Source of the DNA: JAMLIN01 sp964476625
GTDB lineage: Bacteria > Pseudomonadota > Gammaproteobacteria > Burkholderiales > Burkholderiaceae_E
Length of the DNA stretch: 64,000 bases
Assembly: GCA_964476625.1 (NCBI GenBank)
Contig: CAYZBJ010000010.1
Coordinates: forward strand, 1-64,000
Direction of reading: 5' to 3'
How positions within the stretch are numbered: position 1 is the first letter of the stretch; each line of letters opens with the position of its first letter. Under the pieces are notes generated by a model. That model was given only the letters and a program-made list of their open reading frames with translations, had not been told where the DNA came from and made no database searches. Shown one piece after another: positions 22,185-30,765 of the stretch. The position numbers and the translations under genes were made by a program.

Positions 22185-23063
22185 ATGTGGCCCATCTTCC
22201 GGAGGAAGCCGGACGCGCCGGCGCCCGAGGCGAGCACGCTCGCCGCGCTGCGCGCCGACTGGTACGAATTCGATCATCTCGACGAGGCGCAATGGCAGCG
22301 CCTGGTCGGCCTGGCGGGGCATTTTCTCGCCCGCAAGCGCGTCGTCGGCGCGGCCGGCTTCGAGGTCGACGAGACGGTCCGCTGGACGATCGGCCTGCTC
22401 GCCTGCCTGCCGATCCTCGAGCTGAGCCTGCGGGCATACGCGGACTTCGTCGACATCATCGTCTATCCGGACCGCTTCCTCGTCGACCGCTCGCAGATGG
22501 ACGACGCCGGGGTGGTCCATGAATCCCGCGACGTCCTCTCGGGCGAAGCAATGGACCTCGGACCGATCGTGCTCGCCTGGTCCGATATCGTCGAGGACCG
22601 GCAGCGACCGGGCTCCTGCGTAGTCGTCCACGAGTTCGTTCACAAGCTCGACATGGCCAATGGTGACGCCGACGGAGTCCCGGTCGGCGCCGAGGCCCGA
22701 TCACCGGGCTGGCGCCGGATCCTCACGTCCTCCTACGAGGATTTCTGCCGGCGGCTCGATGCGATCGAAGCGGCGATCCCGGCACACATCGACCCGGAAA
22801 GCGCCGCCGCCAACGCCTGGTACGGACAGCTCGGCCTCGACCCCTATGCGGCCACCGACCCGGTCGAGTTCTTCGCCGTTGCCGGGGAAGCCTTCTTCAG
22901 CGATCCCTGGCAGCTGCGCGAGGACTTTCCTGCGCTGTTCGAAGCCATGCGCCACTATTTCGGCCAGGATCCGGCAGGGGACGCCAAATCGGACACTGAC
23001 ACGAACACGGACGGCGGCACCGCCGAGGGCAATACCGACGGCGACCGGGGCCCTGCCACCTGA
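22185..23063 (+). CDS. mtfA: MtfA family zinc-dependent peptidase
   Basis: Mlc titration factor A family; characterised members are zinc aminopeptidases that also bind the repressor Mlc. The 292-aa protein starts MWPIFRRKPDAP and has a W-rich N-terminus with FDHLDEAQWQRLVGLAGHFL. The catalytic motif HEFVHKLDMANG (HExxH) is followed about 60-70 residues later by the third ligand region DPVEFFAVAGEAFF. The last 30 residues are a Asp/Thr/Gly-rich low-complexity tail. No Shine-Dalgarno precedes the ATG. It is divergent from relA, with 129 bp between the start codons. Confidence 0.9.
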   Translation: MWPIFRRKPDAPAPEASTLAALRADWYEFDHLDEAQWQRLVGLAGHFLARKRVVGAAGFEVDETVRWTIGLLACLPILELSLRAYADFVDIIVYPDRFLVDRSQMDDAGVVHESRDVLSGEAMDLGPIVLAWSDIVEDRQRPGSCVVVHEFVHKLDMANGDADGVPVGAEARSPGWRRILTSSYEDFCRRLDAIEAAIPAHIDPESAAANAWYGQLGLDPYAATDPVEFFAVAGEAFFSDPWQLREDFPALFEAMRHYFGQDPAGDAKSDTDTNTDGGTAEGNTDGDRGPAT

Positions 23064-23129
23064 GCCGACCTCCCGGTTCGGCCCGACGGGGCAAACCCCG
23101 GCGCGGCTGGCGGATGTGCGCTAGTTCAT

Positions 23130-23146
23130 TGTCGGGAATCCTTACA
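23130..23146 (+). promoter_or_regulatory. Imperfect dyad TGT-N11-ACA before prsK
   Basis: TGTCGGGAATCCTTACA is an imperfect inverted repeat (TGTcgGG / CCttACA), 39 bp before the prsK ATG. Because PrsR-type regulators are specific to PEP-CTERM genomes and are expected to bind a conserved upstream box, this dyad is a reasonable candidate for autoregulation. The link is inference. Confidence 0.35.
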
Positions 23147-23185
23147 GACCATAGGCTCGACGCTATCGATCACGATCTGCGTTGA

Positions 23186-25252
23186 ATGCCCCAGACCATA
23201 CTCGGCCAACTCGGCTTCGGCATCGCCGCGGTCGCCTTTGCCGCCTTTGCCGCCCTGGCGCTGACCCGTCGCGCCGACCGGCTCGCCGCCCGCCTGTTCA
23301 TCGGTGTGCTCGCCGCGCAGGCGCTCTGGGCGCTGACGATGGCGGGCGGCGCCGGCGACCGGCCGCTGGCATCGGTCGCGGCGCCCACCCTGGAGTCGCT
23401 GCGGGTGCTGGCCTGGGTCGCCTTCCTGCTCGCCCTCGGCCGGCGCGAAAGCGAACCGGGCGCGCGCCGGGCCGGCCTGCTCGCGCTCGCCGCCGGACTG
23501 GCGGCGATACCGATCGTGGCGGACTGGAACGACTGGCCCGTGTGGACGATCTTCGCGACCCGTCTCGCGGGGGTAGCCTTCGCCCTGCTGGTGCTCGAGC
23601 GGCTCTACCGCAGTGGCGAGCCGGCCCAGCGCTGGGCGATCACCCATCTTGCGATCGCGGTCGCCTGCGTACTCGGCTTCGACCTGCTGATGTACGGCGA
23701 GGCCCTGCTCGGCGAACATGGCATCGACCCGGTCTGGCGGGCTTCGCAAGGCTTCGCCAACGCGCTGGCGGTGCCCCTGCTGGCGGTGGCCGCATCGCGC
23801 AACCCGGCCTGGCAGCTCGACATCGCGATCTCGCGGCGGATGGTCTTCCATTCCGCGACCCTGCTGATGGCCGCCGCCTGCATGCTGGCGGTCGCGATCG
23901 GCGCCTACTACCTGCGCAGCTTCGGCGGCAGCTGGGGCGAGGTAGCGCAGACCGTGCTGCTCTTCGCGGCGGCGCTCGGACTGCTCGTGGCGATGATGTC
24001 CGAATCGGTCCGCGCCAGCATCCGGGTCTTCGTCTCCAAGCACTTCTTCGACTATCGATACGACTATCGCGAGGAGTGGCTGCGGCTCACCCGCCTGCTG
24101 TCCGAAGCGGGCCACGCCTCGAGCCGATCGCTCGCAGAGCGCGGCATCGAGGGCATCGGCTCGCTGGTGGAAAGCCGTGGCGGCGCCCTCTGGATTCGCG
24201 ACGGCAAGCGCTACGAACTCGCCGGCCAGGTGGGTCGCGGCGGCATGGAGCCCGGCTCCCTGCCCGCCGGCATGGCCCTGCTCGACTGGCTGGCGACCCG
24301 CAAGTGGATCGTCGACCTCAACGAGTGGCGCGCCGCCCCCGCGCGCTATCCCGGCCTGTCGATCGAAGCGCCGCTCGACGACGCCCGGGGCTGGCTGATC
24401 GTGCCGATGATCATCCACGACGAACTCGCCGGTCTGGTGGTACTCGACCGGCCGAGGGCGCGCATCGAGCTCGACTGGGAGGTGCGCGACGTCCTCAAGG
24501 TGGCCGCCGCCCAGGTCGCGAGCTTCCTCGGGGTGCAACGGGCCACCGAGAGGCTGGCGCAGTCCGAGCAGTTCGCGTCATTCAACCGCATGTCGACTTT
24601 CATCGTCCACGACATGAAGAACCTCGTGGCCCAGCTCTCCCTCATGTCGGCCAACGCCCAGCGCCATCGCCACGACCCGGCCTTCGTCGACGACATGCTG
24701 GGCACCGTGGACACGGTGGCAAGCCGGATGCAGGCGATCCTCTCGGGGCTGCGCACCCCGCTTCGCGAAGCGAGCAGCCCGGAAATCATCGCCATCGGCG
24801 AACTGCTCGAGAGCTCGGTGCGCTCGCGCTCGGGCTACCAGCCCCAGCCGGAGCTGGCCGCCGACCCCGGCACCGGCCCGGCACTGGTGCATGCCGACCG
24901 CGCCCGGCTCGAACGCATCATCGGCCACCTGGTCCAGAACGCGATCGAGGCCTGCGCCGGCATGTCCGGCGCGAGGGTGACGGTGTCCTATCGACACGAC
25001 GACGCCTCGGCCCGCATCACGGTGGTCGATACCGGCCGAGGCATGAGCCCCGACTTCATGCGCGAACGGCTGTTCCGTCCCTTCGTGTCGACCAAGTCGC
25101 AAGGCATGGGCATCGGCCTGTTCGAATGCCGAGAGTACGTCCGCGAGATCGGCGGCAGCCTCGCCGTCGAATCCTCGCCCAGCCGCGGAACCCGCTTCAC
25201 CGTCGTCCTCCCCCTCGTCGAAGTTCCCTCCCCTGGTGTGCTCAATGGCTGA
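23186..25252 (+). CDS. prsK: PEP-CTERM/XrtA-system sensor histidine kinase PrsK
   Basis: Membrane sensor kinase of the PrsK/PrsR pair found in bacteria with exosortase/PEP-CTERM systems. Of 688 aa, the first 290 form eight or so hydrophobic segments. They are followed by the conserved FVSKHFFDYRYDYREEWLRL, a GAF-like domain (about 300-450), the H-box FIVHDMKNLVAQLSLMSANA and the ATPase blocks IIGHLVQNAIEAC, VVDTGRGM and GMGIGLF. The H-box with DMKN is characteristic of PrsK. The ATG at 23186 has only a weak ribosome site. The stop overlaps the prsR start. Confidence 0.92.
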   Translation: MPQTILGQLGFGIAAVAFAAFAALALTRRADRLAARLFIGVLAAQALWALTMAGGAGDRPLASVAAPTLESLRVLAWVAFLLALGRRESEPGARRAGLLALAAGLAAIPIVADWNDWPVWTIFATRLAGVAFALLVLERLYRSGEPAQRWAITHLAIAVACVLGFDLLMYGEALLGEHGIDPVWRASQGFANALAVPLLAVAASRNPAWQLDIAISRRMVFHSATLLMAAACMLAVAIGAYYLRSFGGSWGEVAQTVLLFAAALGLLVAMMSESVRASIRVFVSKHFFDYRYDYREEWLRLTRLLSEAGHASSRSLAERGIEGIGSLVESRGGALWIRDGKRYELAGQVGRGGMEPGSLPAGMALLDWLATRKWIVDLNEWRAAPARYPGLSIEAPLDDARGWLIVPMIIHDELAGLVVLDRPRARIELDWEVRDVLKVAAAQVASFLGVQRATERLAQSEQFASFNRMSTFIVHDMKNLVAQLSLMSANAQRHRHDPAFVDDMLGTVDTVASRMQAILSGLRTPLREASSPEIIAIGELLESSVRSRSGYQPQPELAADPGTGPALVHADRARLERIIGHLVQNAIEACAGMSGARVTVSYRHDDASARITVVDTGRGMSPDFMRERLFRPFVSTKSQGMGIGLFECREYVREIGGSLAVESSPSRGTRFTVVLPLVEVPSPGVLNG

Positions 25253-26594
25253 CAATCGTCCCCTCCTGCTGATGGTCGAAGACGACCTCGGACTGCAGCG
25301 ACAGATGCGCTGGTCCTTCGATCGCTACAACGTCGTGTTCGCCCAGGACCACGAATCGGCGCTCGCCCAGGTACGGCGCCACGAACCCCGGGTAGTGACC
25401 CTCGACCTCGGCCTGCCGCCTTCGCCGGACACGCCCGACGAAGGCTTGCGCACCCTCGCCTCGATCCTGTCGATCGCGCCGGCGACGAAGGTGATCGCGC
25501 TCACCGGACAGACCGATCGCGACAACGCGCTCAAGGCGGTGCAACTGGGCGCCTACGACTTCTTCGGCAAGCCCTTCGAGCCCGAGGTCCTCGCGCTCGT
25601 CATCGACCGGGCGCTGCACCTGGCCGGCCTCGAGGAAGAGAACCGCCGGCTCGCCCAGCGGGTCGGCGAAATGCCGCTCTCGGGGCTGATCACGCGCGAC
25701 CCCGGCATGCTGAAGGTCTGCCGGCAGATCGAGAAGCTCGCCCCGACCGACGCCACCGTCACCCTCATCGGCGAGAGCGGCACCGGCAAGGAAGTCCTCG
25801 CCCGTGGCCTGCACCAGCTCTCGGGTCGGCGCGGGCGCCGCTTCGTGGCGATCAACTGCGCCGCCATTCCCGAGAACCTGCTCGAGTCCGAGCTGTTCGG
25901 ACACGAGCGCGGCGCCTTCACCGGCGCGGTCAAGCAGACGCCGGGCAAGATCGAGGTCGCCGATGGCGGCACCCTCTTCCTCGACGAGATCGGCGACCTG
26001 CCGCTCAGCCTGCAGGCCAAGCTGCTGCGCTTTCTCCAGGAACGGGTCATCGAGCGGATCGGCGGGCGCGAGGAGATACCGGTCGACGTGCGGATCGTCT
26101 GCGCGACCCACCGCAACCTGCGCGAGCTTATCGGGTCGGGTGCGTTCCGCGAGGACCTCTACTACCGCCTCACCGAAATGGTCGTCGACATCCCGCCGCT
26201 GCGCGCGCGCGCCGGCGATGCCGCCCTGCTCGCGCATTCCTTCATCCGGCGCATCGCCGACCAGCAGGGCAAGGAGGGCATGACGCTGGCCGACGACGCC
26301 CTCAAGTCGATCGAATCGCACGGCTGGCCGGGCAACGTCCGCGAACTCGAGAACTGCATGAAGCGGGCGGTGATCCTCGCCGACGGCCAGCTGATTCGCG
26401 CCGAAGACCTCGGGCTGGCTCCCGACGAGGGCGAGCGCTACCTGAACCTGCGCCAGGTTCGGGAGGAGGCCGAGAGGGCCGCGGTGCTGCGCGCGATGGC
26501 GCACAGCAACGGCAATATCGCCAGGGCCGCCGAGATGCTCGGGATCAGCAGGCCGACTCTCTACGACCTGCTCAACCGCTTCAGCCTGCGCTGA
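25245..26594 (+). CDS. prsR: Sigma54-dependent response regulator PrsR
   Basis: NtrC-type activator partnered with PrsK, thought to control exopolysaccharide and PEP-CTERM genes. The 449-aa protein has a receiver domain (LMVEDDLGLQRQMRW, phospho-Asp in VVTLDLGLPP, FFGKPFEP) and an AAA+ domain with Walker A GESGTGKEVL, the sigma54 contact loop ELFGHERGAFTGA and GTLFLDEIGDLP. A C-terminal Fis-type helix-turn-helix (NIARAAEMLGISRPTLYDLL) completes it. ATG 25245 overlaps the prsK stop at 25250-25252. Neighbouring nucleotide-sugar genes fit a surface-polysaccharide target, but no exosortase gene is in the window. Confidence 0.94.
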   Translation: MADNRPLLLMVEDDLGLQRQMRWSFDRYNVVFAQDHESALAQVRRHEPRVVTLDLGLPPSPDTPDEGLRTLASILSIAPATKVIALTGQTDRDNALKAVQLGAYDFFGKPFEPEVLALVIDRALHLAGLEEENRRLAQRVGEMPLSGLITRDPGMLKVCRQIEKLAPTDATVTLIGESGTGKEVLARGLHQLSGRRGRRFVAINCAAIPENLLESELFGHERGAFTGAVKQTPGKIEVADGGTLFLDEIGDLPLSLQAKLLRFLQERVIERIGGREEIPVDVRIVCATHRNLRELIGSGAFREDLYYRLTEMVVDIPPLRARAGDAALLAHSFIRRIADQQGKEGMTLADDALKSIESHGWPGNVRELENCMKRAVILADGQLIRAEDLGLAPDEGERYLNLRQVREEAERAAVLRAMAHSNGNIARAAEMLGISRPTLYDLLNRFSLR

Positions 26595-26628
26595 AGCTCC
26601 AACATCCCAGCCTGCGCTGCAGCGTCGC

Positions 26629-27651
26629 TCAGGCGCGAGCGCGCTCGACGTACCAGTCGAGCGCTTCGGCCATGCCGGCGACCAGGGTGTGGGTCGGCTG
26701 GTAGCCGAGCTCGCGGCTTGCCTTGCCGATGTCGGCCCGGGAATGCCGGACATCCCCGGCGCGAAAGTCGCCGAATATCGGCTCGCAGGATGCAATGCGC
26801 TCATCGACCTTCGCGAGTGAATCCCTGATCAGCGCGAACAGTTCGAGCAGGCTGGCCTGTTCGCCGACGGCGACGTTGTAGACCTCGTGCGGGCTCGGCA
26901 ACGTCGCGACCAGCGCAGCACGGATATTGGCCTGCACCGCGTTGGCGACATAGCAGAAGTCCCGGCTGGTCTTGCCGTCGCCGTTGATCGTCACCGGCTT
27001 GCCGTGCAGCATCGCCGCGACCCATTTCGGTATCACCGCCGCGTAGGCGCCGGCGGGATCCTGTCGCGGACCGAACACATTGAAGTAGCGCAGGCCGACG
27101 CACTCGATGCCGTAGGTGCGGGCGAAGACGTCGGCGAAGAGTTCGTCGGCGGCCTTGGTGGCCGCATAGGGCGAGAGCACCCGCCCGCAACGCGCCTCGA
27201 CCTTGGGCAGCTCGGGAGAGTCCCCGTAGACCGAACTCGACGACGCGTACACGAAGCGGCGCACGCCGGCGCGGCGGGCCGCGTCGAGCAGCTGCACGAA
27301 GCCCTCGACGTTGGCGCGAAAGGACGCGGTGGGTTCGGCGATCGAGCGCGGCACGCTGCCGAGCGCCGCCTGGTGCAGCACCCGGTCGACACCGGTGACC
27401 ATCGCCTCGCAGGCCCGCGGGTCGGCGATGTCGGCTTCGACGAACTCGAGCCGGTCGGCGGCCGCGCCCACCAGGCGTCGCACTTCATCGATATTGCTGC
27501 GATGCCCGGTCGCGAAATTGTCGACCGCGCGCACCTGGTGGCCGTCCCGCAGGAGCGTCTCGACGAGGTTCGAGCCGATGAACCCGGCCGCGCCGGTAAC
27601 GAGCCAGCGTTCGCCGCGCCCGGCGCCTGGCTGCGCCAGCACCCCGGACAT
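26629..27651 (-). CDS. tviC: UDP-N-acetylhexosamine 4-epimerase (WbpP/TviC type)
   Basis: Extended short-chain dehydrogenase that interconverts UDP-GlcNAc/GalNAc or their uronic acids at C4. Of 340 aa, the Rossmann motif VTGAAGFIGSNLVE (about 18-31), the WbpP-type block HQAALGSVPRSIAEP, SSSSVYGDS, the catalytic YAATK and RYFNVFGPRQDP are visible. The AALGSVPRS block places it with WbpP/TviC rather than GalE. The ATG shares one base with the stop of the upstream dehydrogenase gene, so the two are a coupled pair making UDP-HexNAc uronic acids for polysaccharide. It converges on prsR. Confidence 0.88.
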   Translation of the reverse strand: MSGVLAQPGAGRGERWLVTGAAGFIGSNLVETLLRDGHQVRAVDNFATGHRSNIDEVRRLVGAAADRLEFVEADIADPRACEAMVTGVDRVLHQAALGSVPRSIAEPTASFRANVEGFVQLLDAARRAGVRRFVYASSSSVYGDSPELPKVEARCGRVLSPYAATKAADELFADVFARTYGIECVGLRYFNVFGPRQDPAGAYAAVIPKWVAAMLHGKPVTINGDGKTSRDFCYVANAVQANIRAALVATLPSPHEVYNVAVGEQASLLELFALIRDSLAKVDERIASCEPIFGDFRAGDVRHSRADIGKASRELGYQPTHTLVAGMAEALDWYVERARA

Positions 27652-28931
27652 CAGAGTCGCCAGAGCCGGTAGCCGAGCTTCCGGACCGCGGCCGGATCGA
27701 GCGCGCTCTTGACGTCGGTGACGACACCGCCCGGTTCCAGCTTCGACAGCAGGTCCTCGAGCGGACGTTCGAGGAAGGCTGCATGGTTGACCGCGAAGAC
27801 CATCGCCCCGGCCATGGGCACCTCATTCCAGCCGACGACCTCGACGCCATACTCGTGCATGGCTTGCACCGGATCGGCATGCGGATCGTGCACCACGACC
27901 CGGGCGCCATAGGAGGCGAGTTCCCGGATGACGTCGATCACCTTCGAGTTGCGGATGTCGGGAACGTTCTCCTTGAAGGTCAGGCCGAGCACCAGGATCG
28001 GCCTGTCGCTCACCGGCATTCCCGCCGACACCATCTCCTTGATCGTGCGACGAGCGATGAAGCCGCCCATCGCGTCGTTGATGCGCCGCCCACCGAGGAT
28101 CACCTGCGGGTGGTAGCCAACCATCTCCGCCTTCGTCGTCAGGTAGTAGGGATCGACGCCGATGCAGTGGCCGCCGACCAGGCCCGGGCGAAACGGCAGG
28201 AAGTTCCATTTGGTCCCGGCGGCCTGGAGCACCTCCTGGGTGTCGATCTCGAGCCGATCGAACAGGATGGCGAGCTCGTTCATCAGGGCAATGTTCAGGT
28301 CGCGCTGGGTGTTCTCGATGACCTTCGCCGCTTCCGCGACGCGAATGCTCGAGGCCCGGTACACGCCGGCGGTGATCACGGCCTCGTAGACCGCGGCGAC
28401 CGTCTCGAGGGTGGCCGGCGTGTCGGCCGACACCACCTTGGTGATGCGGGTCAGGGTGTGCTCCCGGTCGCCGGGATTGATCCGCTCGGGCGAATAGCCG
28501 ACATGGAAGCCCTCCTGCCATTTCATGCCGGAGCAGGACTCGAGCACCGGGATGCAGACGTCCTCGGTCGCCCCCGGATAGACGGTCGATTCGTAGACGA
28601 CGATCGCGCCGCGCTTCATGTGGCGACCGCAGACCTCGCTGGCCGAAATCAGCGGACTGAAGTCGGGCCGGTGCGCATCGTCGACCGGAGTGGGTACCGC
28701 GACGATGAGCACATCGGCGGTCGCAAGAACAGCCGGGTCATGGCTGAGTTCGAGCCGCGATGCGCCGGCGAACTGCTCGGGCGTCGCCTCGCCGGTGACA
28801 TCCACGCCCTGGCGAAGCCGCTCGACGCGGGCGGCCGAGATATCGTAGCCGATGGTCGGCATGACCCTGCCGAACTCGAGCGCCAGGGGCAGGCCTACAT
28901 ACCCCAGCCCGACGACAGCCACCTTGTGCAT
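27651..28931 (-). CDS. tviB: UDP-N-acetylhexosamine 6-dehydrogenase (TviB/WbpO type)
   Basis: Oxidises UDP-GlcNAc or UDP-GalNAc at C6 to the uronic acid with two NAD. At 426 aa it begins MHKVAVVGLGYVGLPLALEF (NAD-binding). The STVYPGATEDVCIPVLE block follows, then the catalytic Cys in GLVGGHCIGVDPYYLTTKAE and the C-terminal LVLGLTFKENVPDIRNSK. The motifs match TviB/WbpO rather than UDP-glucose dehydrogenases. The ATG at 28931 has an AAGGGAAG ribosome site. With tviC it would supply UDP-GlcNAcA or UDP-GalNAcA to an exopolysaccharide or capsule; no glycosyltransferases are nearby in the window. Confidence 0.92.
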   Translation of the reverse strand: MHKVAVVGLGYVGLPLALEFGRVMPTIGYDISAARVERLRQGVDVTGEATPEQFAGASRLELSHDPAVLATADVLIVAVPTPVDDAHRPDFSPLISASEVCGRHMKRGAIVVYESTVYPGATEDVCIPVLESCSGMKWQEGFHVGYSPERINPGDREHTLTRITKVVSADTPATLETVAAVYEAVITAGVYRASSIRVAEAAKVIENTQRDLNIALMNELAILFDRLEIDTQEVLQAAGTKWNFLPFRPGLVGGHCIGVDPYYLTTKAEMVGYHPQVILGGRRINDAMGGFIARRTIKEMVSAGMPVSDRPILVLGLTFKENVPDIRNSKVIDVIRELASYGARVVVHDPHADPVQAMHEYGVEVVGWNEVPMAGAMVFAVNHAAFLERPLEDLLSKLEPGGVVTDVKSALDPAAVRKLGYRLWRL

Positions 28932-29080
28932 TGAACTTCCCTTGAAATGTATTTCGCCGACCCGTGCCCGCAGGAATACGGACGCGCCTCACGAAGCGCT
29001 CCACCGTCGTGCTCCGCTGTGCTTCGGATAGCGCGTATTCTCATGCCGAGAGGGAAAACCGGCGCGGCATTTTTCCCGCC

Positions 29081-29115
29081 CGCGCGAGACTTATTACCTG
29101 ATCGCGCGAGACTTA
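29081..29115 (+). repeat. Tandem 13-bp direct repeats (activator-type) upstream of the transglycosylase
   Basis: CGCGCGAGACTTA occurs at 29081-29093 and again at 29103-29115; counting five further bases, 16 of 18 positions agree. The start-to-start distance is 22 bp, about two helical turns. Relative to the predicted start at 29156 the centres fall near -69 and -47, where activators commonly bind. The rest of the 224-bp space between tviB and this gene shows nothing else I can support. Confidence 0.5.
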
Positions 29116-29143
29116 ATTCCCCGTGCGTGGACCGGCCGAAGTC

Positions 29144-29149
29144 TACAAT
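29144..29149 (+). promoter_or_regulatory. -10 hexamer of the transglycosylase gene (leaderless spacing)
   Basis: TACAAT, five of six to consensus, ends six bases before the ATG at 29156. No -35 is seen at the expected place and no Shine-Dalgarno exists, consistent with an activator-dependent promoter and a leaderless transcript. Confidence 0.5.
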
Positions 29150-29155
29150 GAGCCC

Positions 29156-30250
29156 ATGGGTTCATTGCCGCGCATTCATCGTGCGAGACGCGCCATCCGA
29201 CGTTTCGCCGTGTCCTGGTGCTGCACGCTCGCTCCGCTTGGCGCGGTCGCGCAGATCATCCAGGCACCGCCCATGCCCGCCCAAAGCGTCGGCGCGGTCA
29301 ACCATACCGCACCGAGCGCCGGCGCCCCGATCGCCACCCGCAGCTCGGCCTCCTCGGGCAGCGACATCGACCGTTACCAGGAACTGACCGAGATCGGCGG
29401 CAAGGCCGGCTCGCCGGCGAATGCCGACGAACTCCAGCAGGCCTACCTGCACTATTGCAGGGCAGCGCGCGCCGGCTCGACCGATGCACTGGTCCGGCTC
29501 GGATGGATGCATCTCAACGGCCTCGGGGTGAAGCAGGACGACGCCATCGCCGGCGCCCTGCTCCGGCGAGCCTCCGCCTATGGCAGCCAGCTCGCCGGCC
29601 AGCTGCTGCTGATGGTTCGCGGCCACGACGAACGCATGCCCGACTGCCTCGGCAACCGGGTGCTCGCGCACGTCGACGTCGAGCCGGCCCAGCCGATCTC
29701 GCGCGGATCGACCCGCATCGCCAGCCCATCACGGTTTTCCACAGTGCCGGTGAGCATCGAGCGCCAGCGAATCGCCGCCATGGTCATCCGCAGCGCCGCC
29801 GAGTTCAGGCTCGATCCCCGCCTGGTCATGGCCCTGATCGGCACCGAATCGAACTTCGATCCCAATGCCCGCTCGCCGAAGAACGCCTTCGGCCTGATGC
29901 AGCTCATCCCCGAGACCGCGGCCCGCTTCCAGGTCACCGACCCGCTCGACCCGGCGCAGAACCTGCGCGGCGGCATGGCCTACCTGAGCTGGCTGCTGTC
30001 GTACTACCGCGGCGACGTGATACTCGCGCTGGCCGCCTACAACGCCGGCGAAGGCGCGGTAGACCGCTACAAGGGCGTCCCGCCCTACCCCGAGACCATG
30101 GCCTACGTGCAACGGATCCAGGCGCTCTACCCGGCCGACCGCCACGGCTTCAATCCGCGCCTGGCGACCGCCTCGCCGCTCCTCGGCGGCCCGACGGCGG
30201 CCACCCAGACCGCGGGACTCGGCATTCCCGGCACGGCCGGCAACGACTGA
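29156..30250 (+). CDS. Lytic transglycosylase (SLT domain) with Sel1-like region
   Basis: Periplasmic or envelope murein-cleaving enzyme. The 364-aa product begins MGSLPRIHRARRAIRRFAVS with an Arg-rich n-region and a hydrophobic core ending GAVAQ, consistent with a signal peptide. A Sel1/TPR-like stretch (ALVRLGWMHLNGLGVKQDDA) precedes the SLT domain. The catalytic Glu lies in GTESNFDPNARSPKNAFGLM, with the following QLIPETAARF and LAAYNAGEGAVDRYKGVPPY. Genes of this type often sit near exosortase-type polysaccharide loci. I chose ATG 29156; a GTG at 29123 lies upstream of the predicted promoter. Confidence 0.88.
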   Translation: MGSLPRIHRARRAIRRFAVSWCCTLAPLGAVAQIIQAPPMPAQSVGAVNHTAPSAGAPIATRSSASSGSDIDRYQELTEIGGKAGSPANADELQQAYLHYCRAARAGSTDALVRLGWMHLNGLGVKQDDAIAGALLRRASAYGSQLAGQLLLMVRGHDERMPDCLGNRVLAHVDVEPAQPISRGSTRIASPSRFSTVPVSIERQRIAAMVIRSAAEFRLDPRLVMALIGTESNFDPNARSPKNAFGLMQLIPETAARFQVTDPLDPAQNLRGGMAYLSWLLSYYRGDVILALAAYNAGEGAVDRYKGVPPYPETMAYVQRIQALYPADRHGFNPRLATASPLLGGPTAATQTAGLGIPGTAGND

Positions 30251-30252
30251 TC

Positions 30253-30741
30253 CTAGCGGCGGCCGATTCCCCGATACTCGAAGCCTCGCCGGCGCATCGC
30301 CTGCGGGTCGTAGAGATTGCGACCGTCGAAGACCAGCGGCTGGTTCATGCGGCGGTGGATCTCGTCGAAGGCGGGCGCACGGAACTCCTTCCACTCGGTC
30401 AGGATGAACAAGGCCTCCGCGCCGCGCACCGCCTCGAGCGGCGAGGCGGCCAGGAGGAGGTCGTCGCGTTCGCCGTAGAGCCGGCGACACTCGTCGGCCG
30501 CCGCCGGGTCGTAAGCGGCGACGGTCGCCCCCTCGGCCCATAGGCCTTCGAGCACCACGCGCGAGGGCGCTTCGCGCATGTCGTCGGTGTTGGGCTTGAA
30601 CGCGAGGCCCCACACGGCAACGCGCTTGCCCGCGAGCGATCCCATGCGCTCGCGTGCCATGTCGACGAGCAGGCGCTTCTGGGCGGCGTTGACCGTCTCG
30701 ACCTGGCCCGAAAGATACGTCCTTCCACCCCGGTCGGCCAA
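30253..30741 (-). pseudogene. ugd: Truncated UDP-glucose 6-dehydrogenase (C-terminal third)
   Basis: The reading frame encodes 162 aa, of which about 150 match only the C-terminal UDP-binding domain of UDP-glucose dehydrogenase: VNAAQKRLLVDMARERMG, KRVAVWGLAFKPNTDDMREA and LFILTEWKEFRAPAF. The N-terminal NAD domain and the catalytic Cys of a 440-aa enzyme are absent. Similarity starts abruptly near 30702 (VETVNAAQ); the 13 codons before it look unrelated. The adjacent divergent epimerase starts 25 bp further on, so a deletion or recombination junction lies between. Without NAD domain and cysteine it cannot be an active dehydrogenase. Confidence 0.82.
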
Positions 30742-30765
30742 TAACCAAGTTCACGAGCAAGGCAA

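Noticed and set aside
19824..23063. Plus-strand open frame of 1079 codons running antisense to relA and into mtfA
   Set aside because: It is the complementary frame of a GC-rich gene; only its last 292 codons (mtfA) match a family. The antisense part is His/Arg/Gly-rich without domains.
23101..23135. Sigma54 promoter before prsK (TGGCGGATGTGCGCT)
   Set aside because: The GG-GC spacing is nine bases instead of ten and the TTGC part is absent.
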